Part shown: positions 1 through 10,685 of the stretch, piece after piece
Position numbering within the stretch: position 1 is the stretch's first letter
Layout: each line of letters starts with the position of its first letter
Source of the DNA: Lactifluus volemus
Taxonomy: Eukaryota; Basidiomycota; Agaricomycetes; Russulales; Russulaceae
Reading direction: 5' to 3'
Assembly (NCBI GenBank): GCA_022376515.1
Contig: WTXI01000144.1
Coordinates: 1-64,000 of the forward strand
DNA length: 64,000 bases
Notes under the pieces: model-generated
The model's input: the letters and a program-made list of their open reading frames with translations, nothing else
Databases searched by the model: none
What the model was told of the DNA's origin: nothing
Made by a program: the position numbers and the translations under genes

Positions 1-364
1 TTTCGTGTCTTGAATAGACTTTTGTGGCCCAGCAAAGTGGCTGCGTGGTTCTTAGGAGCCGCTAGATTTATCATGAAATGACTATAGTAGTTCGTCGTGG
101 CGATCATCAACCAAATATTATATGCCCAGTTGTGCCAGCAATGGGCGGCTGTTTATTTCCGGCATCAGTCCATAATACGCAAAAAAAACCTTGATCTATA
201 TTTCTCCTCGCCTGGGCCACCAAAGTGCGTGCTGCCTGTGTATCGTAACATCAAAATAAAAGAAGTAGCAGAGAGCTGATGTGGGAAAGTGGTAAACACT
301 GGGAGGGGTGGGGGAACATTATAAAAGACAGGTACTAGCAAAAAGCGAAGTGAAAGCAGACCCA
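1..364. other. Downstream spacer of F-box unit 1 (conserved 3' block)
   Basis: No protein gene is supported here. The block is nearly repeated at about 4086-4488 and, more diverged, before every other F-box stop codon (for example 12480-12872, 51720-52133 and 55510-55936), so it is the 3' flank of the tandem unit. It contains a conserved stretch around CTTGAATAGACTTTTGTG and a plus-strand TATAAAAG at 320-327, about 40 nt past the F-box stop. The window starts inside this block, so the array may continue to the left. Confidence 0.7.
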
Positions 365-1898
365 TCAACAGTACCCAGACTCCTGATAATCAGTCCATTT
401 CTGTGAGATGACAGTGACAGGGAGATTGGAACGCTGGCGTGAGGAAATGAATGGCTGTATTGCTTGCAGCGTGGATGCGGAACTGAATGGAAGGTAGAGA
501 TGGCGTAGCATCGGCAACGCGTCCATGACACTTTCCCCAGTGAGCTCTTGCAGCGCAGATCCAATAATTTCACCCAGTCTGGGCGGTATTTGCATGTGCT
601 GCAAAGCCGAAAATGCATGAAAGATCTCCAGCCATTGGGGGTTATCCACGTAGTCTTTCCAATCTGAAAACACTACGTTTTCAAAGGAACTAAAAGAGAT
701 GAGAAGCCGTTCTACATTGGATAAGAAAGGCGAAATCTTGCCGCATATTTGAGCTACACACGCAACTTGCCAATCCAACCCACGGCACGATATCTCGATA
801 GATAGAAGGTCCCCAAATCCCCCTCCCAGCGAGTCAAGGCGAATGAAGACACATTCATCATAAAGGTACAGCTTCAGTTCCTCGAAGGACCCGGGGATTT
901 GTGTGCGACTGATAAACTGGAGGAAATGTGGAATGTCAAAATCGAGCTGATTGAAGAACCATGTCTTGAGGGAAGTAATAGCAGGAGTGTCGATCCGAGC
1001 CACGAGATCCTCAAAGTATTCGCTGGCGCCGTGGAACTTCAATTGGGTGAGAGCGGGGAGGACAACGGGTGTGAATGAAGTGGGAGGTCTATTTTCTGGA
1101 TCAGGACGAGAAGCTGGGGATTCGAATCCAATGGAAACGACTTGAAGCTTGGTCAACGCGGATAGGGCCGTGGCCATAGCTTCGGGCGAAATGTAACCGG
1201 TATTGGGAATATTCGTGAGGTGAATATAGCCAAGATCGTGGCAAATTGGAAGAAATTTTGGTAGTGCCGGGAATGGAATACCACTCAAGGAGAGAGTTTC
1301 TAGACGCGGGGCAGATCCACCCAAAAAGGTATCACGAAGCACCGGTGCCGCCGAATTCCAATTTAGAAGGCAAAGACTTGTCAACATTGGATATGGCTTC
1401 TTCATTACTTTGTTGAGTCGCTTCAATAGAGTACTTGTTATTTCGAGATAGATTCCGGACACGCGATCGTGATGCTCGAGTGCGGCAATAATGTTAGCTC
1501 CACTCAGAGGGTGTCGCAATCGCGATTCCTTTATGATGATAGGAATGGCGCGTGGCCAGGCATCTAGCGTCTGCTTCACAGGTGTGTTCCCATTGCATAC
1601 AAGTTGCAAATGAAGACGAAGCGGCGATTGAAATACAACGTATCTCCACCTTCGGCATACGTGCACCAGCGCATGCCACCATCGAGGGAACTCGTATATA
1701 TTCATTTGACAGAAGTCGAAGATGTCGAGGAGGACATTGTCAGGGAGGGATCCGATTGTAATGCGTGGGAAAGTATTCAGGTCTACTCGATCCAAGTGAG
1801 TGATTGCTTCAGCGGCAACCCTGGTCCTGAGACGTACCTGGGCCTCTTTGCTTGAAAATCGCCTTCAGACGATGTATAGAGGATGGTGCTTGTAACAT
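365..1898 (-). CDS. F-box/LRR-like protein, unit 1 (492 aa model; start codon altered)
   Basis: Two-exon model: exon 2 365-1782, intron 1783-1837 (55 nt, GTACGT donor, CTCAC branch-like site, TAG acceptor), exon 1 from 1838. An F-box follows the splice junction (SLPDNVLLDIFDFC ... RWWHALVHVCRRWR), then a leucine-rich, repeat-like C-terminal region of about 400 residues. Family knowledge suggests an SCF ubiquitin-ligase substrate adaptor. At the ATG position used by the sister genes (1875-1877) this copy has ATA. An in-frame ATG seven codons upstream (1896-1898) could serve instead. The C-terminus is also unusual: a missing G near 396 shifts the usual HLTEMD ending, so the protein runs about ten residues longer and ends ESGYC. 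It may be functional with altered ends or an early pseudogene. Confidence 0.8.
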
Positions 1899-4488
1899 TC
1901 GTTGAGAAGATGGGATAGTTAATGGGCTGTCGAGTGTCACTCCTAGTAGTTCGAAATTCAACTTAGCAACCATGGAGTTAGCTTAGACTGTTATTGCACT
2001 GAGGGATCTGGATTCTGGACGTACCTGCGAGAAAGAGAACTCTTTGACAGAGACGTTGATAGTTCAGCTGAGGGCCGCAGAGAGGCTGTGTTGTTGAGGT
2101 CGCACGATGCATGCATGATGCACGTGCACCACAGCCCTGAGCCAATGAGAATACGGTCACCCATCTGGCAGCGATAGAGGCCAACATCCATTCTGAGTGT
2201 CATTAAGTATCATGTATAAAGTACAAGTGTACCAACAGACGATACAAAGGTGTCCCCGAGAAGAGGAACATCGAAGGCAAAGTCCAACGCGATGAGCAGC
2301 GATAGGGATGGTTCTCAAGAGCGCTTATTACTAGTTACGCCCAACAGCCGTAGTATGGCATAGGTGGAGGGACAGGGCTGTACATGCTCTCCCGAATATG
2401 AACATGTAATTTTGTCCACAAGTCGACACACGATCGGATATTTTGAAGTACTCACGGGAAACAATGGTCTTTCGCGTGCTTGAGGCGGTACATCCCCGGT
2501 GCCGCCTGAGCGCTCAATTCTTGTTGATGTTGTCGAGACCCATGACTGTTGTAATCGCGTAAATGCTGGAATGGTAGTTACCAACTTGTCGTTCAGGTAG
2601 GGCAAGCAAGTACACCACAGACACAGGAAATCTGAGAGAAGCGGTTGCAGGGGTAGTGTGGAGAAAGGAGAAGGCAACACACTCACAAACGTCCTGGCTC
2701 ATTTCCAGGAAGATGCCACTGTTCGTGTGGCATTCTACTCGTTCAGCGCACCATCAGACTTCCTCGAGGGATGGTAGATATGCTAGCCACTGGCATCAAA
2801 GAGGTTCCACAAGAAGGGGAGGGTCACGGTCTCAAGGGGAGAAATGAAAGGAGCACAAGGATAGAACGAATTACGACTCACTATCATAGTCCATATGAGA
2901 TCGCAACGGACGATGATGTGGGTGCGGGTGTGTTGCAGATAGGATAAAAGAGGAAAAGGAAGAAAGATAATCTGACGTGATAAATTGAAGGGGATCACGC
3001 TGACCCGAGGACTCGAGCTCGGATATGTTCGTCACGAACCGGAAATGCTGGCATGGACACCCGAGTGTATTATGGCGTAGACGTCAAATGGGAAATTGAT
3101 AGTATTAGAGAAGTAAGGGGCGAGAGGTGTGACGACGAAGTGGTGAGGAAGGTCGTGTGACTCGTGTTGAGTGGGAATTGTACCCACGCACGCTGACAAG
3201 CGAGGAACACGAGTACATTTCTACCACGAACAGCTACAATACTCAATTCCAGTGTTTTGGCTAACTCCTGGGGGATCCTTCCACGCACGCGCCCAATTCC
3301 AGCTGAGCAGTATCCCATCGTGGTCGAGCAGACTTGAGCTATCCGAGGCTATATCAAGTTATACACTGGCTTCAAGTTGATACAGACTCTGAGATCGTAC
3401 GGTTTCGTCGTATGTTACCTGGTCATATCTTTGTCGCTAATGCCTCTGCAGTACTAGACATTCAAGTTGCTACTCTACCACATGCCAGCAATAGCACTAT
3501 GAACGACGCGCAGATTTATTTCGACCTAGGCATGAGCAGCGCTGACCCAGGTTACCACTACACATACTAAGAATCGAGCAGCGACCGATGAATCGCGACG
3601 GGAGGGTTGACAGGGTTTGAGATTCTTGATTCCAGGAATCATCGGTCCAACCTGAGCAGGTAAAGCCATGGAGAAGTAGAGTGATTGTTCGTTTCGTGGA
3701 CCGACCGACGTTGTGAGTAAGTCATGGAGTGCATTATGTTACTGGACCCCGATGAACTCATCTCCTCTCGACCAACGCTTTTGACTTGTTCTCTAGCGTA
3801 AACATGGAGCTTCGGCACTACAATGACACCTATTCTCGATTCCGGGCTGCAATGGGAGACTCCGGACGCTTGGCCACCGCATTAACACATGACGATGCAG
3901 GCTCTGCGCGCTCTCCCGGACCACGTATCAAGCTGGGCTATCCTTGCACTCGTGGAGGATGGGCAGTCATGTTGCGTCAAATTTGGTGAGATAATAAGTG
4001 TTGGAGTGTCTGTAGTAAGGTGAGCAATATGGGCCTCATTTCGTTACTTTCTACTCCTCGACCACCTGCTACCCCTGTGTTCCGTCTTTTTCGTGTCTTG
4101 AATAGACTTTTGTGGCCCGGCAAAGTGGCTACGTGGTTCATAGAGGAGCCGCTAGTTTTCTCATGAAATGACTACAGTAATAGTTCGTCGTGGCAATCAT
4201 CAACCAAATATTACATGCCCAGTTGTGCCAACAATGGGCGGCTGTTTATTCCCGACTCCCCCTGGCATCAGTTCATAATACGCAACAAATACCTTGATCT
4301 ATATTTCTCCTCACCTGAGCCACCAAAGTGCGTACCGCCTGTGTATCGTACATCAAAATAAAAGGAGTAGCAGAGAGCTGATGTGGGAAAGTGGTAAACA
4401 CTGGGAGGGGTGGGGAACATATAAAGACAGGTATTAGCAAAAAGCGAAGTGGAGAGCACCCATCAAGATTAATCCAGACACCGGACAA
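1899..4488. other. Class A spacer between F-box units 1 and 2
   Basis: About 2.6 kb of tandem-unit spacer with no convincing protein gene. From left to right it holds the presumed unit 1 promoter, a block with a conserved GTACGT donor-like site (about 2018-2025 on the minus strand), a class-A block (about 2640-2998) with a minus-strand GTGAGT ... CTCTCAG intron-like pair, and a block from 3660 onward that recurs at about 47395, 55050 and 62820. It ends with the 3' flank of unit 2, including a plus-strand TATAAAG at 4420-4426. Short open frames here are not preserved between units. Confidence 0.6.
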
Positions 4489-5991
4489 TCAGTCCATTTC
4501 TGTGAGATGGACAGTGACAGGGTGATTGGAACGCTGGCGCGAGGAAATGAATGGCTGTATTGCTTGTTGCGTGGATGCAGAGGGGGATGGAAGGTGGAGG
4601 TGGTGTAGCATAGGCAACGCGTCCATGACCCTTTCCCCAGTGAGCTCTTGCAGCGCAGATCCAATAATCCCACCCAGTCTGGGTGGTATACGCATGTGCT
4701 GCAAAGCCGAAAATGCGTGAAAGAGCTCCAGCCATTGGGGGTTATCCACGTAGTCTTTCCAATCTGAAAATACTACATCGTCAGGGTGGCTGGTGGCGAT
4801 GAGAAGCCGTTCTACATTGGATAAGAAAGGGGAAATATTGCGGCATATTTGAGCTACAAACGCAACTTGCCAATCCAACGCATGACACGATATCGAGATA
4901 GATAGAGCTTTCTGCCCTCCTGGTGGATCACGATGACCAACGTGGATGTAGACGCGTTTATCAATGAAGTCAAGCTTCACTTCCTCGAAGAACCTGGGGA
5001 TCTGTGTGCGACCGATAAACTGGAGGAAATGTGGAATGTCAAAATCGAGCTGATTGAAGAACCGTGCGTCGACGGAAAGAATAGCAGGAGTGTCGATCCG
5101 AGCCACAAGATCCTCAAAATACTCGCTAGCGCCAAAGAACCACAAACTGGTGAGAGAAGGGAGGACAATACGTGTCAATAAAGAGGGAGGTCTATTTGTT
5201 GGATCTGGACGAGAAGCCGGGGATTCGAATCCAATGGAAACTTCTTTAAGCTTGGTCAACACGGATAAGGCTGTGACCATAGCTTCGGGTGAATGGTAAC
5301 CGGTATTGGGTATCTCTGCGAGTACAACTGATACAAGATCGTGGCAAGATGGAAGCAATTTTGGTAGTGCCAGAAATGAAACACCAACCAAGCTGAGAGA
5401 TTCTAGACGCGGGGCAGATCCACCCAAAAATGTATCGCGAAGCACTGGTACCAACTTCGAATTTGAAATATGAAGGCGAAGATGTGTCAAAACTGGATAT
5501 GGCTTCTTCATCACTCTGTAGAGTCGCTTCAATACAGTACTTGTCGTATAGAGAATGATTTCGGACACGCGATCGTGATGCTTGAGTGCGGCAATAATGT
5601 TAGCTCCACTCAGAGGGAGTCGCGATCGCGATTCCTGTATGACGATAGGAAAGGTGCGTGGCCAGACATCTAGCGTCTTCTTCACGGGTGTGTTCGCATT
5701 GCATTGAAGTCGCAGATGAAGACGAAGCGGTGATTGAAATACAATGTATCTCCACCTTCCGCATACGTGAACCAGCACGTGCCACCACAGATAGGAGGGG
5801 GGGACGATGCAAGACGTTCGATAAATGTCGAAGATGTCGAGGAGGACATTTTCAGGGAGGGATCTGATTGTCACGCGTGGGAAAGAAGTCGGGTCTAACT
5901 CGATCCAAGTGAGTGATTGCTTCAGCGGCGGCTTATGGTCATGAGACGTACCCGGTCGTTTTTGACTAATACGCGCTTTCCGGTGACGCAT
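4489..5991 (-). CDS. F-box/LRR-like protein, unit 2 (481 aa)
   Basis: Exon 1 5952-5991 (starts MRHRKARI), intron 5895-5951 (57 nt, GTACGT donor, TAG acceptor), exon 2 4489-5894. The spliced length is 482 codons including the stop. The F-box is SLPENVLLDIFDIY followed by LWWHVLVHVCGRWRYIVF. The rest is the family's LRR-like region with conserved WKDYVDNPQWLE near the C-terminus. The intron length is divisible by three and free of stops, so retention would give a 500-residue isoform, which no other complete unit allows. The N-terminal half is almost identical to unit 7, whereas the C-terminal half resembles unit 4, suggesting exchange between copies. Probable SCF substrate adaptor. Confidence 0.85.
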   Translation of the reverse strand: MRHRKARISQKRPGTSHDHKPPLKQSLTWIELDPTSFPRVTIRSLPENVLLDIFDIYRTSCIVPPSYLWWHVLVHVCGRWRYIVFQSPLRLHLRLQCNANTPVKKTLDVWPRTFPIVIQESRSRLPLSGANIIAALKHHDRVSEIILYTTSTVLKRLYRVMKKPYPVLTHLRLHISNSKLVPVLRDTFLGGSAPRLESLSLVGVSFLALPKLLPSCHDLVSVVLAEIPNTGYHSPEAMVTALSVLTKLKEVSIGFESPASRPDPTNRPPSLLTRIVLPSLTSLWFFGASEYFEDLVARIDTPAILSVDARFFNQLDFDIPHFLQFIGRTQIPRFFEEVKLDFIDKRVYIHVGHRDPPGGQKALSISISCHALDWQVAFVAQICRNISPFLSNVERLLIATSHPDDVVFSDWKDYVDNPQWLELFHAFSALQHMRIPPRLGGIIGSALQELTGERVMDALPMLHHLHLPSPSASTQQAIQPFISSRQRSNHPVTVHLTEMD

Positions 5992-7712
5992 AATGACCTG
6001 CCCTTTCCCTCGAACCTTTCGTTGAGAAGATGGGTAGACCAGGGTAGTTAATGGGCTATCGAGTGTGACTGCTAGTGATTCGAAATTCAACCTTAGCAAC
6101 TACAGAGTTAGCTTAGACTGCTATTGCAGTGAGGGATCTGGAATCTGGACGTACCTGCGAGAAAGAGAACTCTTCGACAGAGACGTTGATAGTTCAGCTG
6201 AGGGCCACAGAGAGGCTGTGTGGTCGAGGCCGCACGACGCATGTCACTAAGACATGATGCACGTGACCACAACCCTGAGCCCATGAGAATACGGTCACCC
6301 ATCTGGCAGCGATAGAGGACAACATCCACTCTGAGTATCATTAAGTATCATCTATAAAGTACAAGTGTACTAACGAACGATGCAAAGATGTCCCCGAGAA
6401 GAGGAACATCGAAGGCAAAGTCCACCGCGATGAGCTCACACCCAACAGCCATCGCTCCACATAAGTGGAGGGACAGGGCTGTACGTACTCTCCCGAATGT
6501 TAACAATTCTGTCCACAAGCCGACACATATCTTGAAGTATCTGCTGACTTAGAATCGCAGGAAATAAAAATCGTTCGCGTGCTCGAGGGCGGGACACAGC
6601 AACGGTTGAGTAGTACGTTCCGGGTGCAACCTCCAACAGAGGAGCCTGAGGTATAGAGAGCGACGCCTGACAACGCTAACAAGTGTCGCTGATATGTATG
6701 CCAGTGGTGGTCGGCTGGAATATGAGAGGGGCGTTCAGTTGTAAAGGTGATGTGGAATACAACACACTCACAATCATCGCTTTCGCAGAGGCGCCACTGT
6801 TTGAGGATTCTATTCGCTCTGGACTTTGATTCTTGAGGGTCATAAATATGCCCCGAACTACCATCGCCACCAGCGAGGCCAACGATAAGTGGGAATTGCG
6901 TGTGACTATCACATTCACACACGACAAGGGAAAATGAGAAAAAGGAAGAAAATGAGATCTAACAAAGAGACGCTCGCCAGGAAGCGGAAATGCTGGCTGT
7001 GGAACCGAGGTGGCGACGTAGACAAAAATTTGTACCACGTGGAGGCAGAGGTAATTGCGGTGTAAGGAACTAAAGGGCGAGGCGCGTGACGATGAAGTGG
7101 TAACTGACGACTGACGAAAAGGAAGGTCGTGGGAATCGACATTACCAGAATCGACGCTGGCAAGCTTGTTGAGGCTGTGGAACTTCCCAGACCTTCTAGC
7201 TAAGTCGCCCACGCATTCGGTTACACTCAATACCTAACTAAACGCCTCCAAGGACTTGCGATTGCGGCTGCAGAGAAACGCACCACCGACTGCCTCCACA
7301 CCTACAAGCTTACCGCGGTAGGTCAGGCCGGACCGGACTGACCGGCCCAGTTTACAGGGCTCTCCGATGGCGATCGCGAAGTTTCCCCGGCCGGTTTTCT
7401 CTCACTGCCATCCGCCCGACTCCTCTGAACACGCCTTTATAGGAGAACACAATGAGCCACTGTCCCCGCTCCCAGACACTCACGGGTGCCAGTGTGATCT
7501 CGCCCCATTACAAGCTCCCGTCTACGTCATTACAGTGCCCGCTGTTCCAAATGGCCTGCGACTGCGATCTCACTTTCACAACTCCCACTCTATTGACAAA
7601 TAACATCTCAATCATGAGCTCTTGAGGATGTGATTACTATTCCTAATCAAACACCACCTATGAAGAAATTGGTTTTGCGGCCGCAGCGGACCGCACCGCC
7701 GTGACCACCGTG
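5992..7712. other. Class B spacer between units 2 and 3, left part
   Basis: No convincing gene. This is the upstream region of unit 2 and shows the class-B blocks: a minus-strand intron-like pair (GTGAGTGTG donor near 6770, acceptor changed to CAT near 6720) and a GC-rich block at about 7320-7600 shared with 11580-11870, 50830-51080 and 58720-58990. At 7701-7712 lies the left copy of a 12-bp target duplication made by the LINE fragment that follows. Confidence 0.6.
7701..7712. repeat. Target-site duplication, left copy (LINE fragment)
   Basis: GTGACCACCGTG is present here and again at 8764-8775, directly flanking the poly(T)-headed LINE fragment. The two copies are identical. Confidence 0.9.
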
Positions 7713-8763
7713 TTTTTTTTTTTTTTTTTTTTTTTTAAATCAGCATTTATATCCCGCAACATGTGACTATGACAAAGACGCGGTCCCTATGGGTACAGGA
7801 ATGGATCAGGCGGCGGGGGGAATGTGGGTGAGGTATAACGTTGGGCTGGACGGAAGGATGGCTGTTTTGGGGGCGGGGAAGGGAGTAGAGAGTGGGTACT
7901 ATCTACAGTGAGAAGGTGTACAATCTATCTAAGGGGACATCATCCCGGGTTCCACGCTTCTCTCGGGGCTATGCAGGCGCGCGTCGCTTTCAGGAAGCGG
8001 GTCATGGCAGCACCACCCTCGGCTGTGCCTAGGAGAACGGGGAGGGAAATATCGCGATCGATCGGGCGGAGGATTTCTTGGCGGGCGTCTGTATATAGTG
8101 GGCAATGCGAGACCACATGGTCTACGGTCTGAAGGGGTTCCCCGCAGGGGCAGGATATGGGTTTCCCTGGGAGGAAGCGTGCGGCGTAGGAGCCGATGAA
8201 GGCGTGCCCGGTGATGAGCCGGACCAGGGTGGAGAAGATGGCGCGATCGCAGCCTCTTGAGCCTTGGATGACTGGGGGGGGCTTACCGGAGGGGGGTTCA
8301 GGGAGGGCAATGTAAATTTGAGAGAGGCGGTCGCTGTTCCGCCAGCGGGAGCCCCACTCCTCGATGAGGCCGGTTTTTGCGAGTTGACGTTGGTAGCTAA
8401 TGGTGTAGGGCTCTCGGTGGTTTGGTGGGAGGGGGCGCGGGGCGGTCGTGTCTGTGAGGTGGCGCGCACGCGCAAAGCCGACCAAAGACTTGTGGGGCGG
8501 GGCCCAGGATAATCTGATATCCAGGGACCTATAGAGGGTGAGGAGGTTGTTAGCAGTTTGTCTGAAGGATAGTGAGAAGGGTTGGCCTGGGTGAGGCCCA
8601 GGCTTGAGGATGGCCTCAATTGCGGAAGCACTTGAGGTGAGGATGAGGATGTGGGTCGCTGGGATTCCCACCAAAATGGTTTGAGCGAGGGAGATCCCAG
8701 AGTCGAGGGCTGCAAGGTCAGTGTCGAAAAGGGAGACGGTCTTTCCCAGAGGGCGTTCGGAGT
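7713..8763 (-). mobile_element. 5'-truncated Tad-like LINE fragment with poly(A) tail
   Basis: On the minus strand this is the 3' end of a non-LTR retrotransposon: about 820 bp of ORF2 ending at 7940, a short 3' UTR, and a 24-nt pure A tail (seen as T at 7713-7736). It is flanked by a 12-bp duplication. Reverse transcriptase is absent, so the copy is truncated at its 5' end, as expected when target-primed reverse transcription stops early. The uninterrupted homopolymer and perfect duplication point to a recent insertion. Its protein differs from that of the LINE at 18910-47013, so it belongs to another family or subfamily. Confidence 0.9.
7940..8763 (-). pseudogene. LINE ORF2 C-terminal fragment (RNase H-like and zinc-knuckle end)
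   Basis: The frame reads a degraded RNase H-like fold (DTDLAALDSGISLAQ, then HILILTSSASAIEAIL). This is followed by the conserved LINE tail GHAFIGSYAARFLPG and a cysteine/histidine motif (CPCGEPLQTVDHVVSHCP), ending in EAWNPG. The third RNase H catalytic aspartate, usually in an SDS-like motif, is replaced here by TSS. The open frame continues upstream to 8968, but residues beyond 8763 come from flanking spacer DNA and are not part of the element. Confidence 0.85.
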
Positions 8764-9165
8764 GTGACCACCGTGTGCCTCTGTTCTTACCATCCAGTCG
8801 GTTAAAACTCGGCCCGGGAGTCGGTGGACACCGACCGCTACGGCCCGAGCAACGACCCGTCTCTAGCGTGTCTTGAATAAACTTTTTGTATTTCGACAAA
8901 ACGTCCGCATTGCTTCGTAGAGGAGATATTAATGTTCTCATGAAATGACTACAAGTTTGTCGTGGCAATCAACCAAACATCCGGCTGTTCATGCACGTTC
9001 ATGCCTGACTCCCTCCATAGATCAGATTACAAGTACTGGAGAGCTGCTATGGGGAGGCGGAAATCACTGGGAGGGGTGAACAACGGTTATCAGGACAGTC
9101 ACAGGTACTAGGAAAAACAGAAGCGGAGAGGATTGATGAGGACCACTAATCCAGACTGCCGACAA
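8764..9165. other. Class B spacer, right part, and 3' flank of unit 3
   Basis: Starts with the right copy of GTGACCACCGTG (8764-8775). The rest is the conserved downstream block of the F-box unit. The plus-strand TATAAAG found at this distance in several other units is changed here. No gene is seen. Confidence 0.6.
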
Positions 9166-10685
9166 TCAGTCCATTTCTCTGAGATGGACAGTGATCGGGT
9201 AATTGGAATGCTGGCGGGAGGAAATGAATGGCTCTATAGCTTGCTGCGTATATGCAGAGGGGGATGGAAGGTAGAGATGGTGCAGCACAGGCAACGCGTC
9301 CCTGGCCCTTTCCCCAGTGAGCTCCTGCAGCGCAGATGCAATGATCTCACCCAGCTTGGGCGATATATGCATGTGCTGTGAAGCTGGAAATGCTTGCAAG
9401 ATCTCTAGCCATTTGGGGTTATCCACATGGTCTTTCCAATCGAGAAACACTAGGTTGTCACGGGGAGGCCAGCTGGTAACGATGAGAAGCCGTTGTACAT
9501 TGGATAAGAGAGGCGAAATCTTGCCGCATATTTGAGCTAGACACGTAACTTGTCGATCAAACCCATGGCACTCTATCTTGATAGATAGAGTGTACGGATA
9601 TTCATTCCTTTCCGGTGTAATACGATAACCGAAGAGGATTAGGATGCTTTCATAAGAAAAGTAAAGCTCTGCTACCTCGAAGGACCTGGGAAGCTCTGTG
9701 CGACCGATAAACTGGCGGAAATGTGGAATGTCAAAGTCGAGGTGACTCGGATTGAAGAACCAAGTGTCGACGGAAATCATAACAGGGGTGTCGATCCGAG
9801 CCACAAGATCCTCAAAGTACTCGCTAGAGCCACGGAACTCTAAACAGGTGAGAGCGGGGAGGACAACGCGTCGGAATGAAGATGGAAGTCGATTTGTTGG
9901 ATCAGGGAAAGAAGCTGGCGTTTCAAAATCAATGGAAATGTATTTGAGCTCGGTCAACGCAGATAGGGATGTACCCATAGCTTCGGGTGAAAAGTAACCA
10001 GTATTGGGTATCTTCTCGAGTCGAACAAGGACAAGATCATGGCAAAATGAAAGAAATTTTGGTAGTGCCGGAAATGGAATACCAGTCAAGTCAAGATGCT
10101 TTAGACACGGAGCAGAACCACACAGAAAGGTATCGCGAAGCACCGGTGCCGAATCCGAAGTATAAAGGCGAAGACGTGTCAAAGCTGGATACGGCTTCGA
10201 CATCACTTTGTAGACTCGCTTCAATAGAGTACTTGTTAAATTGAGATCGATTTCGGATACGCGATCGTAATGCTCGAGTGCGGCAATAAGGTTAGCTCCA
10301 CCCAGAGGGAGTGGCGATCTCCAATCGCTTACGACAATAGGAAAGCTGCGTGGCCAGACATCTAGCGTCTTCTTCATGGATGTGTTCCCATTGCATACAA
10401 GTCGCAACTTATGACGAGACGATGATTCGAGTACAATGTACCTCCACCTTTGGCATACGTGGACCAGTGCATGCCACCATCGATGGGACCCGTATAATGA
10501 AAGCATTTGACAGTAATCGAAGATGTGCAGAAGGACATTGTCAGGGAGGGATCCGATTGTCACACGTGGGAAAGAAATCAGGCCTACTCGATCAAAGTGA
10601 GTGATTGCTTCAGCGGCGGCCTCTCATGATGGTCATGGGACGTACCCAGTTGTCTTTGATCAATACGTGCCTTCTGATGACGCAT
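9166..10685 (-). CDS. F-box/LRR-like protein, unit 3 (485 aa)
   Basis: Exon 1 10646-10685 (MRHQKARIDQRQL), intron 10584-10645 (62 nt, the longest in the array, GTACGT donor and TAG acceptor), exon 2 9166-10583. The spliced length is a whole number of codons. The F-box reads SLPDNVLLHIFDYC and RWWHALVHVCQRWRY. This is the most diverged complete copy by eye: it has SLSALTELKYISIDFETPASFPDPTN where the others keep KEVSIGFESPASRPDP, a longer loop before VFLDWKDHVDNPKWLE, and EYPYT inserted in the region corresponding to HRDPPGG. Probable SCF substrate adaptor; the target is unknown. Confidence 0.84.

Noticed and set aside
5054..5299. Conserved 81-codon antisense frames (also near 9752, 48756, 52702, 56529, 60130) reading MKN-V-TE-IAGVSIRATRSSKYSLAP-like peptides
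   Set aside because: They lie exactly opposite conserved F-box coding sequence, so their conservation is explained by the sense protein and tandem duplication.
7713..7736. Poly(T) tract as a promoter or terminator element
   Set aside because: It is the A tail of the minus-strand LINE fragment, confirmed by the flanking 12-bp duplication.
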